This document shows positions 51,052 through 60,114 of a DNA stretch of 64,000 bases, one piece after another. The notes below the pieces were generated by a model. That model was not told the origin of the DNA, did no database searches, and worked only from the letters and a program-made list of their open reading frames with translations. This DNA comes from Joyebacterum sp964521425. GTDB lineage: Bacteria; Joyebacterota; Joyebacteria; Joyebacterales; Joyebacteraceae. The DNA is taken from contig CAZFRO010000003.1 of NCBI GenBank assembly GCA_964521425.1, forward strand, positions 62,001 through 126,000, read 5' to 3'. The translations under genes were made by a program, and so were the position numbers. The first letter of the stretch is position 1. Each line of letters starts with the position of its first letter.

Positions 51052-52614
51052 ATGAATCCAATGGTGACAGCGGTTGCCACGTTCGTGGCAGGAGCTCTTG
51101 TTTTTCTGACCGGGTGGTTTGCGCGCAAGCTCGTCGACCGGGGAAAGGTCGTGAGTGCCGAGGAACTCGCCGAGAAAATCGTTCGCGAGGCTCAGCGCGA
51201 GGCCGAGACACAGAAGAAGGCCGCCATCCTTGAGGCGAAGGACGAGTGGTACAAAGCCAAAGCGAAGTTCGAAGAAGAGACGGCGCAGACCAAGGCCGAG
51301 CAGGAGAAACTCCATCGTCAGATGGAGAAGCGCGAAGGCAATCTGAACAGGAAGAACGAGTTCGTCGAGAAGAAAGAGAGCGAGGTTGAGCAGAGGGAAA
51401 CGGCAGTCTCCGAGAAGGAAGGCGCGATCGAACAGCGATCCGAGAAGCTCTCGGGACTGATAGAGGAACAGAATGAGCGGCTTGAGCGAATCGCGGGGAT
51501 GAACCGTGACGATGCCAAGAAACTCCTGACAAAAAACATGGAGAGTGACGCGCGGCTCGAGGCGGCTCGGTTGATCAAGAACATACGAGACGACGCCAGG
51601 CACCAGGGCGAGAAGGCTGCGAAGGAGATTCTCACGCTGGCCATACAGCGATGTGCGGCGGACCATGTTGTGGAGTCGACGGTCTCCGTCGTCAATCTCC
51701 CGAGTGATGAGATGAAGGGTCGCATCATCGGCCGCGAGGGACGCAATATCAGGGCCTTCGAGACAGCGACGGGCATCGATGTCATCGTCGACGACACACC
51801 GGAGGCCGTGATCCTGTCCGGCTTCGATCCTGTCCGTCGCGAGGTTGCCCGCATCGCTCTCGAGAAGCTGATCACCGACGGACGCATCCATCCCGGGCGT
51901 ATCGAGGAGGTAGTCGAGAAGGTCGCCAAGGAACTCGACGTGCAGATCGTGGAGTTCGGTGAGGAGGCTGCGCTCGACGTCGGCATTCACGATCTCAAGC
52001 CGGAGATAGTGAAGCTCCTTGGCCGCCTGAGGTACCGCACAAGCTATGGGCAGAACGTGCTGCAGCACTCGAAGGAGGTGGCATATCTCTGTAGTCTCAT
52101 GGCGGGTGAACTCGGTTTCGACGTGACCACTGCCAAGAGGGCGGGACTGCTTCATGACATCGGCAAGGCCGTCGATCAGTCCATGGAAGGAACACACGCT
52201 GCACTAGGTGCGGAACTCGCTCATCGCTACGGGGAGGATGACATCGTCGTGAATGCGATCGAGTCGCATCACGAAGACGTCGAACCGACCTCGACCATAG
52301 CCGTTCTCGTTCAGGCCGGTGACGCCATATCCGGCGCACGGCCCGGCGCGAGGCGCGAGACTCTGGAGACCTACATCAAGAGGCTCGAGAAGCTCGAGGC
52401 GATCGCAGATTCCTTCCAGGGCGTCGAGAAGTCGTTCGCCATCCAGGCCGGCCGCGAAATCAGGATTATGGTCCAGCACAAGAAGATCGACGATGCGCGT
52501 GCCGAGGTTCTCGCATCGGCGGTTGCCAGGAAAATCGAGGCCGAGCTCAAGTACCCGGGGCAGATCAAGGTCGTTGTCCTGAGGGAGATGCGAGCGGTCA
52601 ACTACGCCAAGTAA
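51052..52614 (+). CDS. rny: ribonuclease Y
   Basis: RNase Y of 520 residues from ATG 51052 behind GGAGGGG. One N-terminal membrane helix (residues 3-22), a long charged coiled coil (about 35-200), a KH domain (LPSDEMKGRIIGREGRNIRAFETA) and an HD domain (NVLQHSKEVAYL, GLLHDIGKAVD, ESHHEDVEP). It is the membrane-anchored endonuclease that starts mRNA decay in bacteria lacking RNase E. The next gene is its usual partner. Confidence 0.96.
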   Translation: MNPMVTAVATFVAGALVFLTGWFARKLVDRGKVVSAEELAEKIVREAQREAETQKKAAILEAKDEWYKAKAKFEEETAQTKAEQEKLHRQMEKREGNLNRKNEFVEKKESEVEQRETAVSEKEGAIEQRSEKLSGLIEEQNERLERIAGMNRDDAKKLLTKNMESDARLEAARLIKNIRDDARHQGEKAAKEILTLAIQRCAADHVVESTVSVVNLPSDEMKGRIIGREGRNIRAFETATGIDVIVDDTPEAVILSGFDPVRREVARIALEKLITDGRIHPGRIEEVVEKVAKELDVQIVEFGEEAALDVGIHDLKPEIVKLLGRLRYRTSYGQNVLQHSKEVAYLCSLMAGELGFDVTTAKRAGLLHDIGKAVDQSMEGTHAALGAELAHRYGEDDIVVNAIESHHEDVEPTSTIAVLVQAGDAISGARPGARRETLETYIKRLEKLEAIADSFQGVEKSFAIQAGREIRIMVQHKKIDDARAEVLASAVARKIEAELKYPGQIKVVVLREMRAVNYAK

Positions 52615-52635
52615 TTCCGGGAGAGGAACTGGATC

Positions 52636-53415
52636 TTGAAGATTCTGTTCGCAGCTGATGTCATAGGCAAGCCCGGTCGAACCGCCTTGATGGCCCTTCT
52701 GCCTGAACTCGTGCGTGAGCACGGAGTGGATTTCACGATCGTGAACGGGGAGAACGCGGCCGGAGGGATCGGGATCACCGAGAAGACGGCTGCCGACATC
52801 TTCAAGGCGGGCGCCGATGTCATCACAGGTGGAAACCACACGTGGCACAAGCGCGACGCCATTCCGTTTCTGGAGGCTGAGGATCGGGTCCTGAGGCCCG
52901 CCAACTATCCACCGGGAGTGCCCGGTCGAGGGCACGGCCTGTTCGAGACGCGTGGAGGAATCCCAGTGGGTGTCGTGAACCTGCAGGGGCGCATCTTCAT
53001 GCAGGGCATTGACTGCCCGTTCCGTGTCGGGTCGGAGCTCGTAGACAGACTCAGACGCGATGCTACGGTTGTCGTGGTCGACATACATGCTGAGGCAACA
53101 GCGGAGAAGCTGGCGCTCGGATGGCATCTGGCCCGGCGGGCCACGGCCGTACTCGGCACGCACACTCATGTCCAGACAGCGGATGAGCGAATCCTTGAGG
53201 GGCACACTGCCTACATCACTGATGTAGGGATGACAGGACCCGTAGATTCCGTCATAGGTGTGAGGAAGGAACTCTCGATCGCCCGGTTCCTGACACAGAT
53301 TCCGCAGAGGTTCGAGGTCGCCGGTGGGGATGTGGAGCTGAACGGGGTGGTGATCGACGCGGACGAGGCCACAGGGGCCGCACGCGAGATCAAGCGTATC
53401 GTCGCACGCTACTAG
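52636..53415 (+). CDS. YmdB-type metallophosphoesterase (TIGR00282 family)
   Basis: Phosphoesterase of 259 residues with a TTG start at 52636 after GAGAGGAAC. Motifs: ILFAADVIGKPGR (first metal Asp), TIVNGENAAGGIGIT, TGGNHTWHKRD (GNH), VVDIHAEATAEKLALG and GTHTHVQTAD (GxHxH). YmdB hydrolyses 2',3'-cyclic nucleotides in Bacillus and is coded next to rny in many genomes, as here. Confidence 0.9.
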   Translation: MKILFAADVIGKPGRTALMALLPELVREHGVDFTIVNGENAAGGIGITEKTAADIFKAGADVITGGNHTWHKRDAIPFLEAEDRVLRPANYPPGVPGRGHGLFETRGGIPVGVVNLQGRIFMQGIDCPFRVGSELVDRLRRDATVVVVDIHAEATAEKLALGWHLARRATAVLGTHTHVQTADERILEGHTAYITDVGMTGPVDSVIGVRKELSIARFLTQIPQRFEVAGGDVELNGVVIDADEATGAAREIKRIVARY

Positions 53416-53458
53416 GATCATACTCATGCGGTGCCGCACGGCGCCGGCGGGGGGGCTA

Positions 53459-54346
53459 TTGGAAACGAGGGTCCTCAAGGGAAAGCCAGTTGCCGCTCTG
53501 ATACGTGAAGAGGTGAGCACGGCCTCGGCGGCGCTCAGAGATCGTGGCGTTGTTCCCACGCTCGCAATCATGCAGGTTGGGGACGACCCGTCCTCGAAGA
53601 TCTACTCGTCGAGCATCCAGAAGGCCGGAGGCAAGCTCGGGATTGATGTCGTTCTGTCCACGCTTCCCGCCTCGAGTTCGGTGGCGGACGTGACCGAGCG
53701 GATCGCGGCTCTGGGTGCCGACCCCTCCATTCACGGCATTATCGTTCTGGAGCCTCTTCCTCAGGGGATTCCGAGCGACGTTCTGGAGGAGATACCGCCC
53801 GCGAAGGACGTGGATGGGGCCACGGCGCTGAGTCTGGGACTCATCGTCGCCGGACGGCCCGCCTATGCGCCGTGTACGGCACAGGCGGTTGTGGAGATGC
53901 TCGTTCGGTCCGGGATCGAGATCAGTGGCCGGCACGTTGTCATCGTCGGCAGAAGTCCCGTAGTCGGCCGCCCCCTTGCGAACATGCTTCTGAGGAAGGC
54001 CGACAACGCGAATGCGACCGTCACGGTCTGCCATACGCGGACGCGTGATCTCTCGGCTCACACGGTGACTGCGGATATCCTGGTTGCAGCGATGGGAGTC
54101 CCCGAGGCGATCCGTGGAGAGATGCTGGCGAATGGAGTCGTCATCATCGATGTGGGAGTGAACCGCATCGACGATCCATCGTCGGAGCGAGGATACAGAG
54201 TCGTCGGAGATGTGGCGTACGACGAGGCGCTCGGTATCGCCGCCGCCATTACCCCTGTTCCCGGCGGCGTTGGAACTCTTACAACGTCCCTTCTGCTCCT
54301 GAATACCATTGACGCCGCGACCAAGGCCGGTGTCAGAGCCCCCTAG
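53459..54346 (+). CDS. folD: FolD-like methylene-THF dehydrogenase/cyclohydrolase, divergent active site
   Basis: FolD-family protein of 295 residues. TTG 53459 with a G-rich site upstream is preferred; ATG 53426 would add 11 unusual residues and has no ribosome-binding site. Fold markers are kept: KDVDG, VVIVGRSPVVGRPLANMLL (NADP site), IDVGVNR, VVGDVAYDEA and ITPVPGGVGTLTT. The active site is altered: in E. coli FolD the catalytic Lys56 follows Tyr52; here SKIYSSSIQKAG puts Ile53 at that position, and the VQLPLP motif is VLEPLP (Leu97 at Gln98). Asp of KDVDG remains. It may have lost cyclohydrolase activity or belong to a variant subgroup. Confidence 0.88.
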   Translation: METRVLKGKPVAALIREEVSTASAALRDRGVVPTLAIMQVGDDPSSKIYSSSIQKAGGKLGIDVVLSTLPASSSVADVTERIAALGADPSIHGIIVLEPLPQGIPSDVLEEIPPAKDVDGATALSLGLIVAGRPAYAPCTAQAVVEMLVRSGIEISGRHVVIVGRSPVVGRPLANMLLRKADNANATVTVCHTRTRDLSAHTVTADILVAAMGVPEAIRGEMLANGVVIIDVGVNRIDDPSSERGYRVVGDVAYDEALGIAAAITPVPGGVGTLTTSLLLLNTIDAATKAGVRAP

Positions 54347-54358
54347 AGGTTCCCCGTT

Positions 54359-55600
54359 ATGGAGATGGGTTTGGATGATCGGCAGGAGAACAGGATTCTC
54401 ACCGTAAGTCAGGTGACGGTGATGGTGAAGTCCGTGCTCGAGTCGTCTCTCACCCTCTTCTGGGTGGAAGGCGAGGTATCCAACTTCGTTCACCACAGCT
54501 CCGGGCACATGTACTTCACTCTCAAAGACGCGGGCAGTCAGCTCTCGTCGATCATGTTCAAGTACAAGAACGCGAGATTGTCTTTCGTTCCTGAAAACGG
54601 GATGAAGGTCGTTGCCTGGGGCGGCATCAAGGTCTACGAGCCCGCCGGCAGATACCAGTTGTATGTCGAGGAGATGAGGCCGGCAGGCATCGGTGCGCTC
54701 GCGGCCGCCTATGAGAAGCTGAAGCGCAAGCTTGAGGATGAAGGGCTCTTCGACAGCGAGAGCAAGAAGCCGCTGCCGGAGTTTCCGCGAACTGTGGCTG
54801 TTATCACATCTCCGACCGGCGCCGCCGTGCGAGATGTGATCCGCGTCGTTCGGGCGCGGTATCCGCTGACACGTCTGGTCGTCGTGCCCACTCGTGTTCA
54901 GGGCGCCGATGCCGTTCCTGAGATCGTTGCGGCCATCGAGGCCGTCGATACGTGGGGTGAAGCAGACGTGATCATCGTCGGGAGGGGAGGGGGGTCGCTC
55001 GAGGACCTCTGGTCCTTCAACGACGAATCGGTCGCGCGCGCCATCTTCGCGTCGAGGACGCCGATCATATCGGCCGTTGGGCACGAGGTGGACTTCACGA
55101 TCAGCGATTTCGTGGCGGACGCGCGTGCGGCAACGCCCTCTCATGCCGGAGAGATGGTGGTTCGTGACCGCGGCGATCTCGTGCGCGAGATCGAGCGATT
55201 CCGGGTCAGGCTTGTAGCTGGCTCTGAGTCCACGATGGCGAGGCTCTCAGAGAGGTTGAGGTTGCTCGAGACCGCCTATGGGTTCAGACTACCGACAGCT
55301 CTCGTTGAGCGGCTGTCGCAGAGCGTTGACGATCTCGCGAGACGGGTGCAGGCGGCTCAAGCTGTTTATCTGGAGCGCGCGACAGGGAGGCTCGATCATC
55401 TGATGACCGGTCTCAGATTGTCGGATCCGACGCGCATAATGGCGCGAGGCTACGCCGCCGTAGGAGTGTTGCCGTCGCTTGAGCCCGTACGCTCCGTGGA
55501 CGATGTCCAGACTGGTGCGGGTGTGAGAGTGACATTGGCTGACGGTTGTTTTGACGGTACAGTGGGTGAGGTGACACGGAGGCGGGGGAGGAAAAGGTGA
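54359..55600 (+). CDS. xseA: exodeoxyribonuclease VII large subunit
   Basis: XseA of 413 residues. The N-terminal OB-fold is at residues about 15-115 (LFWVEGEVSNFVHHSSGHMYFTLKD), followed by the catalytic domain: AVITSPTGAAVRDVIRV, RYPLTRLVVVPTRVQG, VIIVGRGGGSLEDLWSFNDE and ISAVGHEVDFTISDFVADARA. A C-terminal coiled coil binds XseB subunits. The xseB start overlaps its stop. Confidence 0.95.
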   Translation: MEMGLDDRQENRILTVSQVTVMVKSVLESSLTLFWVEGEVSNFVHHSSGHMYFTLKDAGSQLSSIMFKYKNARLSFVPENGMKVVAWGGIKVYEPAGRYQLYVEEMRPAGIGALAAAYEKLKRKLEDEGLFDSESKKPLPEFPRTVAVITSPTGAAVRDVIRVVRARYPLTRLVVVPTRVQGADAVPEIVAAIEAVDTWGEADVIIVGRGGGSLEDLWSFNDESVARAIFASRTPIISAVGHEVDFTISDFVADARAATPSHAGEMVVRDRGDLVREIERFRVRLVAGSESTMARLSERLRLLETAYGFRLPTALVERLSQSVDDLARRVQAAQAVYLERATGRLDHLMTGLRLSDPTRIMARGYAAVGVLPSLEPVRSVDDVQTGAGVRVTLADGCFDGTVGEVTRRRGRKR

Positions 55601-55836
55601 GCAAGACGAAACCGATCTTTGAGGGTGAGCTGGAACGGCTCGAGAAGCTCGTGGATAGACTGGAGAATGGGGAACTCGGACTCGAGGAGTCGCTCAAGGC
55701 GTTCGAGGAAGGGACGAAGCTCGCGAAGTCCCTCACGAAGATTCTGGACGAGGCACAGATGAGAGTGCAGAAGCTGAGTGGCGATGGGCAGGGTGAGTTC
55801 CGGCTGGATGACTTCGGAGATGATGCGGAGGAGTAG
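55597..55836 (+). CDS. xseB: exodeoxyribonuclease VII small subunit
   Basis: XseB of 79 residues from GTG 55597, with GGGGGAGG upstream. FEGELERLEKLVDRLENGEL followed by LEESLKAFEEGTKLAKSL is the family core; a helical hairpin that binds the XseA coiled coil. Confidence 0.93.
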   Translation: MSKTKPIFEGELERLEKLVDRLENGELGLEESLKAFEEGTKLAKSLTKILDEAQMRVQKLSGDGQGEFRLDDFGDDAEE

Positions 55837-55837
55837 C

Positions 55838-56725
55838 GTGCAGGGGTCTCTCAGTTCATACATGGCGGAGAAACGCGAGATCGTGGAGGACGCCCTCGAG
55901 CGCTTTCTCCCCGGGCCTGGAGGTCAGTACTCGCGCCTCACGGAGGCGATGCGCTACAGCGTCTTCTCCGGGGGAAAGAGACTGAGGCCGATTCTCGCAA
56001 TCGCCGCCTTCGAGATCGCGGGTGGAGAGGGGGATGAGGTGCTTGCTCCCGCCTGTGCCACGGAGCTCATACACACATATTCGCTCGTTCACGATGACCT
56101 GCCTGCGATGGATGATGACGAACTGAGGCGAGGCCGGCTGACCTGTCACAGGAAATTCGATGACGCCTTGGCCATCCTCGCCGGTGACGCCCTCCTGACG
56201 CTGGCATTCGAGATAGTGGCCCTCGATACGGCTCTTCCCCCGGAACGTGTCGGGACGATAGTGAGGGAACTGGCCGGCGCCAACGGTCACGACGGGATGC
56301 TCGGTGGACAGGCAGCCGACATAGCCATGGAAGGGGAGCTTCCGGACATCGGCGCGATCGAGTACATTCACGGACACAAGACGGGCGCGCCTCTTGCGGC
56401 GGCCGTCAGGGTGGGCGCCATGGCAGCCGGCGCGGGTAGCGTCGATCTGGAGCGTCTGACGGCGTACGGGGAGCGCATAGGCCTGGCTTTCCAGATTGCT
56501 GATGATCTGCTCGATGAGACAGGGTCCGCGAGTGAGATGGGGAAGGCCGTCGGCAAGGATCGGGATCGCGGCAAGATGACCTATCCGGCAGTAGTTGGAG
56601 CCGAGTCGGCGGCGCTCCGCGCTCAGGAGCTTGTGGACGACGCGATAGGATCGCTCGAAGCGTATGGCGAGCGGGCGTCGGTGCTCACTGGGATCGCACA
56701 TTTCATAGTCGACCGTCGCAACTGA
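55838..56725 (+). CDS. ispA: farnesyl/geranylgeranyl diphosphate synthase
   Basis: IspA of 295 residues. GTG 55838 is chosen because GGAGGAG lies five bases upstream and the previous stop is one base away. Motifs: FSGGKRLRPILAIAA, LVHDDLPAMDDDELRRG (first aspartate-rich region with two extra residues, as in bacterial FPP synthases), GGQAADI and FQIADDLLDETG (second region). It lies between xseB and dxs, the classical ispA context, so it is the likely housekeeping copy. Confidence 0.93.
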   Translation: MQGSLSSYMAEKREIVEDALERFLPGPGGQYSRLTEAMRYSVFSGGKRLRPILAIAAFEIAGGEGDEVLAPACATELIHTYSLVHDDLPAMDDDELRRGRLTCHRKFDDALAILAGDALLTLAFEIVALDTALPPERVGTIVRELAGANGHDGMLGGQAADIAMEGELPDIGAIEYIHGHKTGAPLAAAVRVGAMAAGAGSVDLERLTAYGERIGLAFQIADDLLDETGSASEMGKAVGKDRDRGKMTYPAVVGAESAALRAQELVDDAIGSLEAYGERASVLTGIAHFIVDRRN

Positions 56726-56746
56726 CAACTTAGGCACTGGTTGATA

Positions 56747-58669
56747 ATGAGACTTCTCGACACCATAGACTCACCACAGGATCTCCGGAAGCTGGACATC
56801 GCGGGGCTCGAGACGCTCGCCCAGGAGATACGCGACGAGATCATCCGGGTCGTCTCGCGGACGGGTGGGCATCTTGCTCCGAGTCTCGGTGTCGTTGAGC
56901 TGACGCTGGCCCTGCACTACGTGTTCGACACCCCGCGCGACAGGATCGTGTGGGACGTGGGGCATCAGAGCTACGCGCACAAGCTTGTGACAGGCAGGCG
57001 CGAGCGTTTCGAGACCCTCCGCCAGTACGGCGGCATCTCGGGCTTCCCCCGCAGGGAAGAGAGTCCATATGACTGTTTCGGCACCGGCCACGCAAGCACA
57101 TCGATCTCCGCAGCGCTCGGCATGGCCTGTTCACCCGAGTTCATTGAGGAAGGCAGGCGGGCGATCGCCGTCATTGGAGACGGCTCGCTGACTGCCGGTC
57201 TTGCGTTCGAGGGACTCAATCAGGCAGGGCATCTCAAGCGCAATCTCATCGTCGTGGTCAATGACAACCGGATGTCGATCTCAAAGAACGTCGGGGCGTT
57301 GTCGCAGTACATGACGAGACTGAGAACGGCGCCGACCTACCACCGACTCGAATCCGAGGTCTGGGAGATAATGGGCAAGATCCCGGCGATCGGCGAGAAG
57401 GCGCGCGATCTTGCGAGCCGGGCGCTCGAGGGAATGCGCGGCGTCTTCGTGCCGGGAGTTCTCTTCGAGGAACTCGGTTTCAAATACTACGGGCCGCTCG
57501 ATGGACACAACATAGGGCTTCTGATCGATGCTCTCGAGCGTGTGAAGCTCATCGAGGGTCCCATACTGCTCCACGCGCTAACAGTGAAGGGTAAGGGCTA
57601 TCAGCCTGCCGAGGATGATGCGTCGCGTTTTCACGGACTTGGCTCATTCGACAAGGCAACCGGCAGCCTCAAGGCAAGCCCCAAAGCCATCTCATATACG
57701 GAGGCGTTCGGGCGAACTCTGGCGACCCTGGCGGACGATGACCCGAGCATAGTCGCGATCACGGCGGCGATGCCGGCGGGGACCGGGCTCACCCATTTCG
57801 CGAAGAGGCACCCGGAGAGGTTCTTCGATGTCGGTATCGCCGAACAGCACGCCGTGACGTTCGCCGCAGGTCTGGCCACTGAAGGGGTCAAGCCTGTGGT
57901 GGCCCTCTACTCGTCGTTCCTGCAGCGCGCATACGATCAGGTCATTCACGACGTCTGTCTGCAGGATCTTCCCGTGCGGTTCATGATCGACAGGGGAGGG
58001 ATCGTGGGTGATGACGGTCCTACTCACCATGGTGTCTTCGACCTGAGTTTCCTGAGGACGGTCCCCAATCTCGTGCTTGCGTCTCCGAAGGATGAGAACG
58101 AGCTTGCGGCGATGGTGTGTACGGCCATGGACTATGACGACGGGCCGTTCGCTGTCAGATACGCCCGTGGCGCAGGTCTGGGTGTGAGAATGGACCTGAA
58201 GCCTACGGCACTACCGATAGGCAAGGCCGAGCGGCTGAGGAGCGGTACGGACGTCTGCCTCCTGGCCATCGGCTCAATGGTTGCCACTGCCCTCGAGGCC
58301 GCCGAAGAACTGGCTCAGAGCGGTGTACATGCGTCAGTTGTGAACGCACGGTTCGTCAAGCCGCTCGACCGGGAACTCATTCTGGAGGAAGCAGTCCGCA
58401 CAGGGCATGTCGTTACCATCGAGGAGAACGTCATCGCGGGCGGGTTCGGAGCCGCCGTGATGGAGCTCCTGCAGGCCGAGGGCATCTACGGAGTGCGCGT
58501 CCGGGTTCTCGGTATCCCTGATGAGTTCCTGGAGCACGCCTCGCGCACGCGTCTTCTTGCGGAGTGCCGTCTGACATCGGACGACATCGCCCGGAGCGCG
58601 AGACAGCTTCTCAGATCGGAGAAGGACGTTTCGGAGAAGGACGTTCTGAAAGAGGAGGCCGGGAGATGA
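56747..58669 (+). CDS. dxs: 1-deoxy-D-xylulose-5-phosphate synthase
   Basis: DXS of 640 residues. ATG 56747 is preferred to TTG 56741; neither has a strong ribosome-binding site. Landmarks: GGHLAPSLGVVELTLALHYVF, WDVGHQSYAHKLVTGRR, GTGHASTSISAALGMA, the TPP motif VIGDGSLTAGLAFEGLNQAG with ND of VVNDNRMSIS, and DVGIAEQHAVTFAAGLA carrying the general Glu. It makes DXP from pyruvate and glyceraldehyde-3-phosphate, showing that the MEP isoprenoid route operates and feeding ispA just upstream. Confidence 0.96.
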   Translation: MRLLDTIDSPQDLRKLDIAGLETLAQEIRDEIIRVVSRTGGHLAPSLGVVELTLALHYVFDTPRDRIVWDVGHQSYAHKLVTGRRERFETLRQYGGISGFPRREESPYDCFGTGHASTSISAALGMACSPEFIEEGRRAIAVIGDGSLTAGLAFEGLNQAGHLKRNLIVVVNDNRMSISKNVGALSQYMTRLRTAPTYHRLESEVWEIMGKIPAIGEKARDLASRALEGMRGVFVPGVLFEELGFKYYGPLDGHNIGLLIDALERVKLIEGPILLHALTVKGKGYQPAEDDASRFHGLGSFDKATGSLKASPKAISYTEAFGRTLATLADDDPSIVAITAAMPAGTGLTHFAKRHPERFFDVGIAEQHAVTFAAGLATEGVKPVVALYSSFLQRAYDQVIHDVCLQDLPVRFMIDRGGIVGDDGPTHHGVFDLSFLRTVPNLVLASPKDENELAAMVCTAMDYDDGPFAVRYARGAGLGVRMDLKPTALPIGKAERLRSGTDVCLLAIGSMVATALEAAEELAQSGVHASVVNARFVKPLDRELILEEAVRTGHVVTIEENVIAGGFGAAVMELLQAEGIYGVRVRVLGIPDEFLEHASRTRLLAECRLTSDDIARSARQLLRSEKDVSEKDVLKEEAGR

Positions 58670-59532
58670 AGACGGTCGGCATAATAGCGAACACGTCCAA
58701 GAGCGGCGTAGGCGATGCCGCCGCCCACGTGCTCAAGTGGGCCACGATTCACGACCTCACGCTGGTTGTTGATGAGTCCTTCCGGGAGTTCGCGCCGTCG
58801 GGAGTCACCTGTCTCACCGAGCCCCAACTTGTCGAGACCGCCGAACTCATTTTCGCGTTTGGCGGCGACGGTACACTTCTGACGGCGGCGAAGCGGGTTG
58901 CCGCCTCTGAGCGTGAGACTCCGATCATCGGAGTAAACATGGGGAGTCTTGGCTTCCTCACGCAGATTGCTGAGGATGAGTTCGTCGACGTCCTGAAGCG
59001 CTTGAACCCGGATCGGCTCCCGGTCAGCTCGCGGATGATGCTGTCCGTGGAGATCGAGGGCAGGGGTGAGAGGTTGCCTGCGCTCAATGACGTGGTGATC
59101 GCCAAAGGGGCCGATTCAAGAATGCTCTCGTTCGAGGCGCGTGTGGACGGGGAGATAGTCACTCGCTATGCCGCCGACGGCCTTATCCTGTCGACCCCGA
59201 CCGGTTCGACCGCCCACTCGGTGTCCGCTGGTGGTCCGGTCGTGGCGCCCAATGTGGAGGCCGTGATAGCGACACCGATATGCCCGCACTCGCTGAGTAT
59301 TCGCTCTCTCGTCGTTCCGCCGTCCGCGGTCGTGGAGGTGGAAATGCTCTCGTGTGACGAGAGGACAACCGTGGCAGCCGACGGACACAAGGTCTTTCAG
59401 GTATCTGTCGGTGAGACCGTGATTGTCAGACGGGCTCCGATAGATGCGCACCTGGTCGAGGTCGCAGAGAGATCATACTACGAGATCCTCCGGACCAAGA
59501 TGCGCTGGGCCGGTGGTGTGCGGGAGCGGTAG
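58666..59532 (+). CDS. nadK: NAD kinase
   Basis: NAD kinase of 288 residues, starting at the ATGA overlap with dxs behind GGGAG. The motif FAFGGDGTLLTAAKR carries the catalytic Asp of GGDGT; VNMGSLGFLTQ, YAADGLILSTPTGSTAHSVSAGGP and the C-terminal VAADGH follow. It phosphorylates NAD to NADP with ATP or polyphosphate. Confidence 0.94.
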   Translation: MKTVGIIANTSKSGVGDAAAHVLKWATIHDLTLVVDESFREFAPSGVTCLTEPQLVETAELIFAFGGDGTLLTAAKRVAASERETPIIGVNMGSLGFLTQIAEDEFVDVLKRLNPDRLPVSSRMMLSVEIEGRGERLPALNDVVIAKGADSRMLSFEARVDGEIVTRYAADGLILSTPTGSTAHSVSAGGPVVAPNVEAVIATPICPHSLSIRSLVVPPSAVVEVEMLSCDERTTVAADGHKVFQVSVGETVIVRRAPIDAHLVEVAERSYYEILRTKMRWAGGVRER

Positions 59533-59535
59533 ATC

Positions 59536-60114
59536 ATGATGTCATCTCCGCGACCGCTTCTCAGAGACCTTAAGAAGCCGCCCAATGTCGTGACGCTCCT
59601 GAGGCTTGCACTGGTTCCCGTGGCGCTTCTGCTTCTGGTCGGCGAGAGACGAGAGGCCGCGCTGGCCGTTCTTGTTCTCCTTGCCGCTACGGATTGGGTC
59701 GACGGGTTTCTGGCGAGACGTTTGGGGCAAGTCACGACACTCGGCAAGATATTGGACCCGGCCGCCGACAAGGTGGCGGTTGCCGCACTTGTGGTCTTCC
59801 TCGTCGCAAGAGGCGAGCTGCCACTCTGGGGTGCGGTCGTTGTTCTGGCGCGAGACGTAGGGATACTGATCGGCGCCGTGGCCATGGCACGGGCTGCCGA
59901 TGATGTGCCACAGGCAGGCAAGCTCGGCAAGGTGACCGCGGTGGCACTTGCCGTCATGGTGCTCGTACACGTTGCCGACTGGCAGATTGCGGAGCCGATT
60001 GCGCTCTGGTGCGCCATGATATTCGTTGTACTCTCAGGATCGATGTACGCACGGACCACGCTGGCGATGCGAGCACAGAAGTCGATACACCTGAATCCGG
60101 ACGGTGAGGAATGA
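59536..60114 (+). CDS. pgsA: CDP-alcohol phosphatidyltransferase (PgsA-like)
   Basis: Integral membrane enzyme of 192 residues with about five helices. The family signature DG-x2-AR-x8-G-x3-D-x3-D is complete: DWVDGFLARRLGQ followed by TTLGKILDPAADK. The N-terminal KKPPNVVTLLRLALVPVALL is typical of PgsA (CDP-diacylglycerol-glycerol-3-phosphate transferase). Other family enzymes share the signature, so the alcohol substrate is inferred. Confidence 0.85.
   Translation: MMSSPRPLLRDLKKPPNVVTLLRLALVPVALLLLVGERREAALAVLVLLAATDWVDGFLARRLGQVTTLGKILDPAADKVAVAALVVFLVARGELPLWGAVVVLARDVGILIGAVAMARAADDVPQAGKLGKVTAVALAVMVLVHVADWQIAEPIALWCAMIFVVLSGSMYARTTLAMRAQKSIHLNPDGEE

Noticed and set aside
53456..55144. 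Long antisense open frame opposite folD and xseA.
   Set aside because: Arises from GC-rich codon bias; the + strand genes are well-known families and the antisense product (Arg/His/Asp-rich) resembles none.
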